Below, in pieces: positions 1 to 7,067 of a DNA stretch of 7,679 bases. Source of the stretch: G020351775 sp039588335 (GTDB taxonomy: Bacteria > Gemmatimonadota > Gemmatimonadetes > Gemmatimonadales > GWC2-71-9). Numbering within the stretch: the first letter of the stretch is position 1; every line of letters begins with the position of its first letter. The position numbers and the translations under genes are program-made. A model generated the notes under the pieces. It was given only the letters and a program-made list of their open reading frames with translations. It searched no databases and was not told the origin of the DNA. The stretch covers positions 1-7,679 of the forward strand of contig JBDGZZ010000194.1 in the NCBI GenBank assembly GCA_039588335.1, written 5' to 3'.

Positions 1-1218
1 GTTCCCTGTCACCAGGTCCACGTATCCGTCCAAGTCGAGATCGACGAAAACAACGCCGAAGGTGAGCATCAACATCGATTCTCTGGTGAGCCTTGCGCTA
101 CCGGCGAAGTCCTGAAATAGCTCGCTGCCTATCTGCGTGTAGAGCGATAGCGGCTCCCGTGAGAAGTTGCCGATGACAATCGACAACTTGCCGTCGCCAT
201 TGATGTCGGCTACGTCCACACCCATTCCGGCCCGAGCACGACCGAATTCGTCGAATCCAATGCCGGCTCGCATTCCAACATCCGTGAAGCTGCCATCGCC
301 ATCGTTCAGATAGAGAAAGTTGCGCTCGGTGTCGTTTGCGACCACGATGTCCGGCCAATCGTCGCCATTTATGTCAGTAATAGAGACGCCGAGTGATTTT
401 CCCTCCGGATTGAACACCCCGGCTTCTCTGGTAACGTCACGGAACGAACTTCCACCCTGATTGCGATAGAGCCGGCACGACTCCCCCTGATATTGCTGTG
501 GCGTAGCGTATGACTTGTTCTTGCCATCCAGCGTAGTGAATAGATCCGTCTCCGGAGTCCACTGCACATAGTTGCAGACGAACAGATCGACCCATCCATC
601 ACGGTCAACGTCTGTCCACGCAGCCGCTGTCGACCAGGTCGGCGGCTGTCCCGAACCGGCAGCATGTCCAGTCACCTTCATTCCCGCCGTCACATCGACG
701 AACGTCCCGCCATCATTGCGCAACAGCTTGTTGTCACCGACCGCCGTGATGTAGATGTCCGGATCTCCATCTCCATCGAAATCGGCAAATGCTACTCCCA
801 TCCCGTACAGAGTGATATCGAGATTGGAGGAGCGTGTCACGTCCTCGAACGTCCCGTCTCCCAGGTTGCGATATAGGCGAGGCGTTGCAGACAACCCGCC
901 TCGGGCATGCCCTGGCCACTCCGAACTGTTCACCAAGAAGAGATCTGGCAGGCCGTCGACATCATAGTCCAGAAATCCTCCGCCGCTGCCCATGGTTTCG
1001 GGCATCCACTTTTCTCCAAATGCGCCAGTCTCATGAACGAAGTCAATACCAGCGGAGGCGGCAATGTCTGTGAAACGCAGCAGGGTTTCACGTCCAACCG
1101 TGTCGACGCTGGCATAGCTGGCACTTGCATACGCAGGATCCGCATCGCGAGCAGACGACTCTCTCTCTCCGCACGCCTGCACGCAAGCGATCAGCGCCGG
1201 GAACACCATGCGACCCAC
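1..1218 (-). CDS. CRTAC1-like FG-GAP/VCBS repeat lipoprotein, 3' end outside window
   Basis: The reading frame is open from the stop at 1309-1311 to base 1, so 406 codons are visible and the C-terminus is missing. I place the start at GTG 1218 because GGGAG (1226-1230) lies 7 bases upstream; ATG 1209 is the alternative. The N-terminus has Arg3, then a short hydrophobic stretch with two possible lipobox cysteines (LIAC, Cys12; VQAC, Cys16), suggesting an exported lipoprotein. Residues 49-58 (FTDIAASAGI) and the GGGFLDYD motif at 79-86 are typical of the CRTAC1/ASPIC-UnbV family. Calcium-binding DxDxDG-type loops recur near 84-92, 146-154, 203-211, 282-290, 338-346 and 393-401, as in a beta-propeller. 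The loop at 338 ends in Ser instead of Asp. Family members usually end in an ASPIC/UnbV domain, which would lie beyond the window. The gene follows the multihaem cytochrome gene after 64 bases on the same strand and is probably co-transcribed. Ligand and function are unknown. Confidence 0.88.
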   Translation of the reverse strand, partial: MGRMVFPALIACVQACGERESSARDADPAYASASYASVDTVGRETLLRFTDIAASAGIDFVHETGAFGEKWMPETMGSGGGFLDYDVDGLPDLFLVNSSEWPGHARGGLSATPRLYRNLGDGTFEDVTRSSNLDITLYGMGVAFADFDGDGDPDIYITAVGDNKLLRNDGGTFVDVTAGMKVTGHAAGSGQPPTWSTAAAWTDVDRDGWVDLFVCNYVQWTPETDLFTTLDGKNKSYATPQQYQGESCRLYRNQGGSSFRDVTREAGVFNPEGKSLGVSITDINGDDWPDIVVANDTERNFLYLNDGDGSFTDVGMRAGIGFDEFGRARAGMGVDVADINGDGKLSIVIGNFSREPLSLYTQIGSELFQDFAGSARLTRESMLMLTFGVVFVDLDLDGYVDLVTGN

Positions 1219-1225
1219 CCGGAAG

Positions 1226-1230
1226 CTCCC
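1226..1230 (-). promoter_or_regulatory. Ribosome binding site deciding the start of the FG-GAP gene
   Basis: GGGAG on the minus strand stands 7 bases before GTG 1218. The downstream ATG at 1209 would be 16 bases away, which is too far. This favours GTG 1218, which also puts a positive residue (Arg3) ahead of the hydrophobic core of the export signal. Confidence 0.5.
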
Positions 1231-1282
1231 GATGTGTATTGGCGGCGCAGAATGCTTGCAGGTCAGCAACAGCCTTCTCTCC

Positions 1283-4147
1283 TCATCTCTGCTCTCCGTT
1301 GCCACGAACTAGCGTGATCTGATGCGTGCGAATCTTCTGTGCCATCAAGTTCGCACCCGGGTTTTCTAGCCTGTAGTTCCGGGTGATCTCCAGGGCAGAC
1401 TCATCGATCGAGTAGTAGGCGTAGGCAGAGGCAGCCCGGTCCGCTTCCACGTCACGACCCAAAGCCCGATAGCACAGCATTTGATGATAGTGTGCAATGC
1501 GGTCCTCAGGATCGATCGCGAGAACTTCGTCATAAGCCCCAATGGCATCCTCGTACTGACGGTTCAGGTAATAGCTGCGCCCTAGGTTGCGCCACGCAGC
1601 ACGGTCTCCGGGGAAGACCTCCAGCACTCGCCGGTAGGCAGACACAGCATCATCATAGCGACCGTCTTCTTGCCGAAGCACACCCCACACCCACGCAGCC
1701 TGAGCATCACCAGGCGCAATGGCCTCACTCGCCCGCAGGTGTTCATAGGCCCGCTCGATGTTCCCGTCGCTTATGGCGGTCTTGGCGAGGTTGATGGGGC
1801 CATCCTTCCGGTCGGGTGCGAGCACACTGACCTGTGAGAAAGCCCGGGCGGCTCCCCGTGTGTCTCCCTCTTGCAGAAGTCCAATACCGTAATCGTTGTA
1901 TCTCATCCACTGCTCGGGAATGCCGTCACCGAGTGATCCACTCGTTCGTGTCGTATCCACCTTCACCGAAAGCGAAACGCTGTGAGATGCGATCTCCGTA
2001 ACCGGCAACTCGGGGGGCGTGGAGAACCGTCTGAACCCCGCGGGATTGGCGTTGAAGGCAAACTCCGTGTACTCGCGATCGAACTTCCGCCACAGCAGCC
2101 GGGCCTCGAGAGTCACCGAAGCGCTAGCCAACCACTCCGGCACCTCGAACTCAAAATGCGCGATGTCCGCACTGCCCGGTCCAATGACGTTGGCATATAC
2201 CGTCGCATGAATATCCTGAGCATTCCTCTTGGATATCCGTTTGCCCTCCTGGTCCACTAGCACAGCACGGTAGGCGTGAGCCATGGGATCGAGCAGCATT
2301 CCGTCTTCCAGGTAACCGCTCCGGGCCAGGATGCTGCCGTCGTCGCCTCGAACCGTGAACTCGAGCCACCCCTGATTGGAGTCGTTCGTGCCACCGGGGA
2401 AGGTGTGCCCCACTCCCCGATTACGCACGACCACATCCACCGTTACTCTATCCCCGATGGCTAACGGCGGTTGAGTCCGATCAAGAGCCATGATCGGCTC
2501 ACCGCCGTTGGCCGAAAGAGCGAAGATGTCTACACTAAGCTTCTCGTCCTGCACGAACGCCTCAATACGACGCAGCGTCTCCTCGTCGCCCCGGACAAAC
2601 GGGAGTGCGGTGTTGACAGCCACAAACCGGTGCGATTTGACGAGGCCGTCTCTGGCCGAGACGTCGCCAAGCGGTGCCGGTTCTAAGGGCATGTGGCACT
2701 CCTGACACACCCTCCTTGCTGCCGGCAAGTAGAAAGTACGCGAGGCGTTCAGCGAGACGCCGCTGTCGTCCCAGTTGTCAAACTCGTTCTGGCCTCTCAA
2801 CCAGCGGTAGTTGTTTACCGGTTCGGCCAAGCTGACTTTGTGACAGGTCGCGCAGAACTCACCGTCGCGAAAGAACGGTCTCAGCATCTGCCGCTTGTGT
2901 ACCGTTGGTTTCGCCCTTACCGCCGCATCGTGTAGGAAGGCACCGAGAGTCCCGCGCTCAGAACCAGAGAAGAGGTACGGGTCGGTCTGATCGTCGGCGA
3001 TGTTGTAGTTGCCGTTACCGGTTCGATCGTGAAGGCGGTCGATCGCATGACAAGCCAGGCACGTGACGCCCGCTTGGGCCTCTAGCGTCCCTCTGTCTAC
3101 ATCGTCAAGCATCCGGCCCGACAGCATCAGCGCCGGATCGTGACACCCACCGCACCACTTGCTCTTTACTCTTCCTGCTGTTGACGTCGCGTTCGAATAC
3201 TCCGCCAGATGCGAATCGATCCAGGCGTTGGATTGGCTGGAGTTCTGCCGCAAATCGTTCACTGTGGCTTCGTAGAACGGGTTGTTGAACGACGCAAACC
3301 GGTGTGCCGACGCAGCCCACTGCTGCACGATGTCCTGATGGCAACGATCGCAAGTCTCAGCACCGATCAGGGCGTCGCGAACATGTCCATAATCTGCGAC
3401 TTCACGTTCCATCAGTTCCGAAGATGTGACTTCGTTTCGGGTGATAGTCACCGGCTCCAGGAAACCACCAGAAGAGGTGGTCGCCGCTGACGGAAAGAAG
3501 GGGCTCTCTGGTGAGACCGATCCCACCGGAACGAAGCGCGCAGGCGGATCCCCTCGATCTTGCTCCTGGCCCACGACCGTAGACTCTCCCCCGCCCATCG
3601 TGAGCCCGTGCACGAGCACTAAGCTAACGACAGTGGAGCCGGCGATCACAACGAACCTTCTCCTCACCGCGCGCGCTGGCCGGGTGTGGCTGAACAAGCG
3701 ATGCACCGCGTATCCAGCCGGGAGCAGAGCAGCGCACACCACATGGGTCCACCACGCCCAACGATTGTCTCTGCTCGCAGCATCGGTAAGAATGAGCAGA
3801 CCGGTGACAACAAGTGCCAGGCCCACCACTACAAACACGATTCCCGAAAGCACACTGGATTTGTGATTGCGCTTCCACACGCGGGGCAGGTGAAACAGGA
3901 AGAATGCCAACAACAGGGAGGCCAAGACCAAACCGATGCCGGTGTGTGTCAGGACCATCGCCTGAAAGAACCTGGGCAGCGACGTCTCGCCGGCCGAGAA
4001 GAACTGCCAATTCAGACCGTCCGCCAGCCTATTCACCAACAGGTACACCGCGTTGGCGAGCATGAACCCCGCCAAGACGAGACAGATCCTGAGCAGCTTG
4101 TGGAGCCCTGGCGGCAACAGAGATGGCAGACTGAGTTTGCGGTTCAC
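1283..4147 (-). CDS. Membrane multihaem cytochrome: putative diheme-b domain, pentahaem c554-like domain and TPR array
   Basis: This 954-residue protein starts at GTG 4147; an in-frame stop lies two codons upstream, and the first internal Met falls inside the first membrane helix. Five hydrophobic helices are visible near 18-38, 66-87, 99-121, 132-152 and 165-183. The positive-inside rule (KR-rich loops at 88-96 and 156-164) leaves everything after residue 185 in the periplasm. Helix 2 carries His68 and His86, and helix 4 His135 and His149, at opposite ends of the membrane, as in diheme b cytochromes. Five CxxCH sites start at Cys266, 332, 363, 432 and 481, in a context like the cytochrome c554 family (SAHRFASFNNPFY at 280-292; NTALP at 512-516). 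A beta-rich region with GHTFPGG (580-586) spans about 535-700. Four or five TPR units fill about 748-910. The likely role is transfer of electrons between the quinone pool and a periplasmic partner; substrate and direction cannot be told. It is the first gene of a probable operon with the FG-GAP lipoprotein. Confidence 0.9.
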   Translation of the reverse strand: MNRKLSLPSLLPPGLHKLLRICLVLAGFMLANAVYLLVNRLADGLNWQFFSAGETSLPRFFQAMVLTHTGIGLVLASLLLAFFLFHLPRVWKRNHKSSVLSGIVFVVVGLALVVTGLLILTDAASRDNRWAWWTHVVCAALLPAGYAVHRLFSHTRPARAVRRRFVVIAGSTVVSLVLVHGLTMGGGESTVVGQEQDRGDPPARFVPVGSVSPESPFFPSAATTSSGGFLEPVTITRNEVTSSELMEREVADYGHVRDALIGAETCDRCHQDIVQQWAASAHRFASFNNPFYEATVNDLRQNSSQSNAWIDSHLAEYSNATSTAGRVKSKWCGGCHDPALMLSGRMLDDVDRGTLEAQAGVTCLACHAIDRLHDRTGNGNYNIADDQTDPYLFSGSERGTLGAFLHDAAVRAKPTVHKRQMLRPFFRDGEFCATCHKVSLAEPVNNYRWLRGQNEFDNWDDSGVSLNASRTFYLPAARRVCQECHMPLEPAPLGDVSARDGLVKSHRFVAVNTALPFVRGDEETLRRIEAFVQDEKLSVDIFALSANGGEPIMALDRTQPPLAIGDRVTVDVVVRNRGVGHTFPGGTNDSNQGWLEFTVRGDDGSILARSGYLEDGMLLDPMAHAYRAVLVDQEGKRISKRNAQDIHATVYANVIGPGSADIAHFEFEVPEWLASASVTLEARLLWRKFDREYTEFAFNANPAGFRRFSTPPELPVTEIASHSVSLSVKVDTTRTSGSLGDGIPEQWMRYNDYGIGLLQEGDTRGAARAFSQVSVLAPDRKDGPINLAKTAISDGNIERAYEHLRASEAIAPGDAQAAWVWGVLRQEDGRYDDAVSAYRRVLEVFPGDRAAWRNLGRSYYLNRQYEDAIGAYDEVLAIDPEDRIAHYHQMLCYRALGRDVEADRAASAYAYYSIDESALEITRNYRLENPGANLMAQKIRTHQITLVRGNGEQR

Positions 4148-4442
4148 CGGCTATCCGTTCGTCATCTAGGTGTGTTTCACATCCTCACAAACCGGTCAAA
4201 TCAGTAGGAAACGCGCTCCGTGGCGAGGAAACACACACGGGCCGTCGGCTCCGTCTATAGCGATACTGAGGGTCTTTTCTGGTAGGGGTCAGGGCCCCGA
4301 TCCCCGACCACGGCTCTGGACGGGGCCAAGTGATGAATACCCACAACTAGGGTCCGAGTTCAAGTCAGCCAAGCAGCGCTCGACAGTCCTGGCCGCGCCC
4401 GGTCGTTCGCTGGCGCCCAATAAGGGGTCAGAGTACCTTGGT

Positions 4443-4448
4443 TATACA
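4443..4448 (+). promoter_or_regulatory. Possible -10 element of the small lipoprotein gene
   Basis: TATACA matches the sigma-70 -10 consensus at four of six positions. It stands 29 bases before the ATG at 4478, which would give a short leader that includes the ribosome binding site. The expected -35 position reads ATAAGG and does not match, so this is a weak suggestion. Confidence 0.2.
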
Positions 4449-4464
4449 ACCTGGTCAACAATAC

Positions 4465-4468
4465 GGAG
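4465..4468 (+). promoter_or_regulatory. Ribosome binding site of the small lipoprotein gene
   Basis: GGAG lies 9 bases before ATG 4478. It supports that start, which also gives a textbook lipoprotein signal peptide. Confidence 0.6.
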
Positions 4469-4477
4469 CCTGTTGAA

Positions 4478-4876
4478 ATGAAACGGTTAGGAATCTTAGT
4501 TGCCGGCGTACTGTTGCTGGCTGGCTGTTCTCAATCCACAGGAGATACGGCCGCCGCACCGCCACCGGCACCGGAACCAGCACCCGCGCTAGACCCAGTG
4601 GGAGTCTACGACTATACAACGTCGGTCGAGGGACAGACCATGACCGGCTCCTTTACGATCACCGGATCTCCCGGCGCATACTCAGGAAGCATGTCGAGCG
4701 AGATGGGTACGATTCCGTTGCGCAACATCTCGGCTGATGGCATGGAACTCACGTTCATGGGTGATTTGCCGGATGCAGCGGTGTCGTTCATACTTGCGTT
4801 CGATGGAGACTCGTTTACGGGCGAGTGGGACGCTGAGGGAATGGCCGCTGGCTTCATGTCTGGGACCAAGCGTTAG
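4478..4876 (+). CDS. Small lipoprotein with Pro/Ala linker and beta-rich domain, function unknown
   Basis: This 132-residue protein begins with a clear lipoprotein signal: Lys2-Arg3, a hydrophobic core, and the lipobox LAGC with Cys17 as the lipid-modified residue. Ser18 at +2 is not an inner-membrane retention signal by the enterobacterial rule, so an outer-membrane location is likely. A Pro/Ala-rich linker (about 25-39) leads to a domain of roughly 90 residues made of short alternating strands and Gly/Asp turns (GVYDYTT near 42; FDGDSFTGEWD near 108-118; end SGTKR). The pattern recalls small lipocalin-like or antiparallel beta-barrel domains, but I recognise no named family. No Cys remains after the lipobox, so it offers no redox chemistry. 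It is divergent from the cytochrome gene and overlaps the end of the yyaL-like gene by 23 bases tail to tail. The signal peptide and ribosome binding site make it a real gene. Confidence 0.85.
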   Translation: MKRLGILVAGVLLLAGCSQSTGDTAAAPPPAPEPAPALDPVGVYDYTTSVEGQTMTGSFTITGSPGAYSGSMSSEMGTIPLRNISADGMELTFMGDLPDAAVSFILAFDGDSFTGEWDAEGMAAGFMSGTKR

Positions 4877-6947
4877 CTACGAGGGCGCCGGTTACGTCAT
4901 CGGCTGACGTAATCGGCGCCCGGCACGTAAAGTTACGGCACACGTACAACGCGGCCTTGCCGCTCACGAGGGTCTTTCCCCGTAACAGCGGCAAGGCCTC
5001 ACCCGGTCCCGACGGCTCGCCCACCGCCTCTATCCGCCGGGGCACAAAGTGTTTCCCCACTGCCCGTCGTAGGTCCTCCAAGTCGGCTGACCCGGCTGTG
5101 CCTACCAACGCGATCTCCACCGGCCCCTCCATCAGGAAATCGGTGACGAGCAGACTCTTGGCAAAGGCGCGCGGATACCGGCCCACGGCCGTACCGTAGG
5201 CCCGCAACGCACCGACTGCTATGTCTCTAAAGTCATGCTTGTCGAAGTGGTAGGACAATCGGGCCAACGCCCCTGCTGCCGCTGCATTGGCCGATGGCGT
5301 GGCCCCATCTGTGCCGTCCTTGTGCCTGATCAACAAGCGCTCGTGATGCCGCGACGTACTGAAGAACGAGCCCGAATCAGGGTCCCGGAAGTCGTCGACC
5401 ATGATCCCTGCCAGCCTGTCCGCCTCCTGCAGGTACTTGTAATCGCCGCTCGCTTCGTACAGATCGATCAAGCCTTCCGACAGGTACGCGTAGTCCTCGA
5501 GGTAGGCATCCAGATGCGCCTTTCCGCCTCGCCGAGTTCGCAGCAGCCGACCATCCCCATCAGACATAGCTCCGAGGACCATGTCTGCAGCGCTCCGCGC
5601 CGCCTCCAGGTACAAGGTGTCCCTGAGGACTCTGTAGCCGGACGACATAGCGCTGATCATGAGTCCGTTCCACGACGTCAGGATCTTGTCGTCCAACCTT
5701 GGTGCCACCCTTTTCGCTCGTGCGGCGAGGAGCTGCATCCTTCCCTTCTCTAGAGTGCCCACCAATTCGTCGGCTTCGACCTCTAGTTCACGCGCCACCC
5801 TCTCCAGCGGCTGCGGCACGTTCAGTACGTTGCTCCCTTCCCAATTGCCTGCGGCGGTAACGCCGTAATACGCGTTGAAACAACGTGCTGCCGTCTTGTC
5901 GAGCACCTGATCGATCTCCTGAGGGGACCACACATAGTACTTCCCTTCTATTCCCTCCGAATCCGCGTCCCACGACGCGTAGAATCCGCCTTCCGGCGAG
6001 GTCATGTCGCGTAGCACGAAGTCGAGCGTCTCAGCTGCAATCCTTCTGTAGGTGCTATTCTCGGTTGCCTGATACCCCTCCAAGTACGCGCTCACCAGCA
6101 GGGCGTTGTCGTAGAGCATCTTCTCGAAGTGGGGGACGAGCCATCGGCCGTCGGTCGAGTAGCGGGCAAATCCACCACCCAACTGATCGTATATACCACC
6201 GGCTGCCATTGCATCGAGGGTCTTACACACAATTCTCATCGCATTGGGTTCGCCCAGGCGATCGTGCAGCCGCAACAATAGCGCAAGGCTCGTGGCGGGA
6301 GGAAACTTCGGCGCTGCTCCGAATCCTCCATGGACCCGGTCGAACTGATCGGAGTATTGAGACATGGCCAATTGGAGCTCTTTCTTGCCGATTGCCCTCA
6401 CCGGTCCGATCTCGGACCGTTGCCTGCGCAGGAACTCAGTTACTCCATCGGCCTGCCCCTGCAACTTCTCCCTGTCGTTCTCCCATGCGTCGGCCAGGGC
6501 TCTGAGCACGGTTGGGAACCCTGGCCTTCCGAATGCATCCACAGGCGGGAAATAGGTTCCTGTGAACACCGGCTCCTGGTTCGGTGTAAGGAAGACCGTC
6601 ATAGGCCATCCCCCCTGCCCTGCATTCATTGCAACGGTCGCGGCCATGTAGATGTCATCGAGATCAGGACGTTCCTCTCTGTCGACCTTGATGTTCACGA
6701 AGTTCTCGTTCATCAACGCTGCGGTTGCCTCGTCTTCAAACGATTCCCGTTCCATCACGTGGCACCAATGGCATGCCGCGTATCCGATCGACAACAGAAT
6801 CAACCGATCCTCTCGCCTCGCCCGCTCCAGAGCGTCATCACCCCACGGGTACCAGTCAACCGGGTTATGAGCGTGCTGAAGAAGGTATGGGCTCGTCTCG
6901 TGAATCAGTCGGTTGGTCGGTCGAGGCACCGCTGTCGAGTCGGTCAT
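4854..6947 (-). CDS. YyaL/SPATA20-family thioredoxin-domain protein (DUF255)
   Basis: This 697-residue protein is close to the family's usual length of about 680 and looks complete. The N-terminus (RLIHETSPYLLQHAHNPVDW, 13-32) is the family signature. A thioredoxin-like domain covers about 15-140, with the redox motif Cys59-His-Trp-Cys62 and the GGWP loop (112-115) with the expected cis-proline. The rest resembles an (alpha/alpha)6 barrel: DQLGGGFARYS (254-264), PHFEKMLYDNALL (272-284), SWDADSEGIEGKYYVW (325-340) and LTSWNGLM (423-430). The C-terminus VCRNFTCRAP (669-678) is also conserved in the family. No signal peptide is seen, so it is probably cytoplasmic. Family members are annotated as putative thiol-disulfide or sugar-related proteins, but the biochemical role is not settled. 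ATG 6947 is the only reasonable start; the frame is closed by a stop 15 codons upstream, and the ribosome binding site is weak. It follows coaX on the same strand after 120 bases. Confidence 0.95.
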   Translation of the reverse strand: MTDSTAVPRPTNRLIHETSPYLLQHAHNPVDWYPWGDDALERARREDRLILLSIGYAACHWCHVMERESFEDEATAALMNENFVNIKVDREERPDLDDIYMAATVAMNAGQGGWPMTVFLTPNQEPVFTGTYFPPVDAFGRPGFPTVLRALADAWENDREKLQGQADGVTEFLRRQRSEIGPVRAIGKKELQLAMSQYSDQFDRVHGGFGAAPKFPPATSLALLLRLHDRLGEPNAMRIVCKTLDAMAAGGIYDQLGGGFARYSTDGRWLVPHFEKMLYDNALLVSAYLEGYQATENSTYRRIAAETLDFVLRDMTSPEGGFYASWDADSEGIEGKYYVWSPQEIDQVLDKTAARCFNAYYGVTAAGNWEGSNVLNVPQPLERVARELEVEADELVGTLEKGRMQLLAARAKRVAPRLDDKILTSWNGLMISAMSSGYRVLRDTLYLEAARSAADMVLGAMSDGDGRLLRTRRGGKAHLDAYLEDYAYLSEGLIDLYEASGDYKYLQEADRLAGIMVDDFRDPDSGSFFSTSRHHERLLIRHKDGTDGATPSANAAAAGALARLSYHFDKHDFRDIAVGALRAYGTAVGRYPRAFAKSLLVTDFLMEGPVEIALVGTAGSADLEDLRRAVGKHFVPRRIEAVGEPSGPGEALPLLRGKTLVSGKAALYVCRNFTCRAPITSADDVTGALVANAWSQT
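4883..4921. terminator. 17-bp-stem hairpin between convergent genes, inside the yyaL-like coding end
   Basis: The arms 4883-4899 and 4905-4921 pair over 17 positions with a single mismatch (G4891 with T4913, which would be a G-U wobble in plus-strand RNA) and a 5-base loop (4900-4904). The hairpin begins 6 bases after the lipoprotein stop, where a terminator would be expected. No T-run follows on either strand, so it is not a classical intrinsic terminator; it could still halt or protect the lipoprotein transcript. On the minus strand it encodes residues from about Arg676 to Leu689 of the yyaL-like protein. Confidence 0.5.
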
Positions 6948-7067
6948 TGGCCATTCATCATAGAGGCCGCAGCGGTAGTACTCGTACGGCTAGTGAAAGA
7001 GTGTGAATTTGTTTGGTGTACTTGACGACGAAGGCACGATCCGGCGCAGCCCCGAACCTGCTACCGC
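6948..7067. other. Spacer between coaX and the yyaL-like gene
   Basis: These 120 bases follow the coaX stop on the minus strand. I find no gene, no strong promoter and no terminator hairpin with a T-run. Read-through from coaX is possible, and so is a separate weak promoter for the yyaL-like gene. Confidence 0.4.

Larger units (their letters stand above)
4148..4477. other. Divergent intergenic region with short repeats
   Basis: These 330 bases separate the cytochrome gene (leftward) from the small lipoprotein gene (rightward), so they should hold both promoters. I see no convincing sigma-70 pair. A TTGACC hexamer (4194-4199, minus strand) resembles a -35 box but has no good -10 partner, and TATACA (4443-4448, plus strand) resembles a -10 box without a -35. 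Short repeats present are TCACA at 4177-4181 and 4185-4189, an inverted pair GTGTGTTTC (4170-4178) and GAAACACAC (4228-4236), a 7-bp inverted repeat GGCCCCG/CGGGGCC (4293-4299, 4321-4327), and three GGGTC-type motifs near 4285, 4350 and 4424. A 103-codon open frame across the region looks non-coding. Confidence 0.6.

Noticed and set aside
98..358. Minus-strand 86-codon frame and similar small frames in 1-1200
   Set aside because: A different minus-strand frame is open throughout and encodes FG-GAP repeats with regular calcium-binding loops, so these are shadows.
3426..4207. Plus-strand frames of 146 and 173 codons opposite the cytochrome N-terminal part
   Set aside because: They are antisense to the membrane and first linker part of the cytochrome, and their products are Arg/Gln-rich without domain features.
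4293..4327. 7-bp inverted repeat GGCCCCG/CGGGGCC as a terminator
   Set aside because: The loop is 21 bases, no T-run follows, and both flanking genes begin rather than end here.
4349..4370. tRNA T-loop-like sequence (TTCAAGT)
   Set aside because: The flanking five bases on each side do not pair, and no acceptor, D or anticodon arms can be drawn around it.
4170..4481. 103-codon plus-strand open frame in the divergent intergenic region
   Set aside because: No ribosome binding site or recognisable domain; the composition is rich in Arg, Ser, Pro and Gly as in a chance frame, and it runs over the start of the well-supported lipoprotein gene.
4612..4869. 85-codon minus-strand frame opposite the lipoprotein gene
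   Set aside because: It is antisense to a gene with a clear lipobox and ribosome binding site, and its product shows no motif.
5885..7025. Long plus-strand frames (206 and 231 codons) opposite the yyaL-like gene
   Set aside because: The minus-strand frame encodes an unmistakable full-length conserved protein; these are antisense shadows common in GC-rich DNA.
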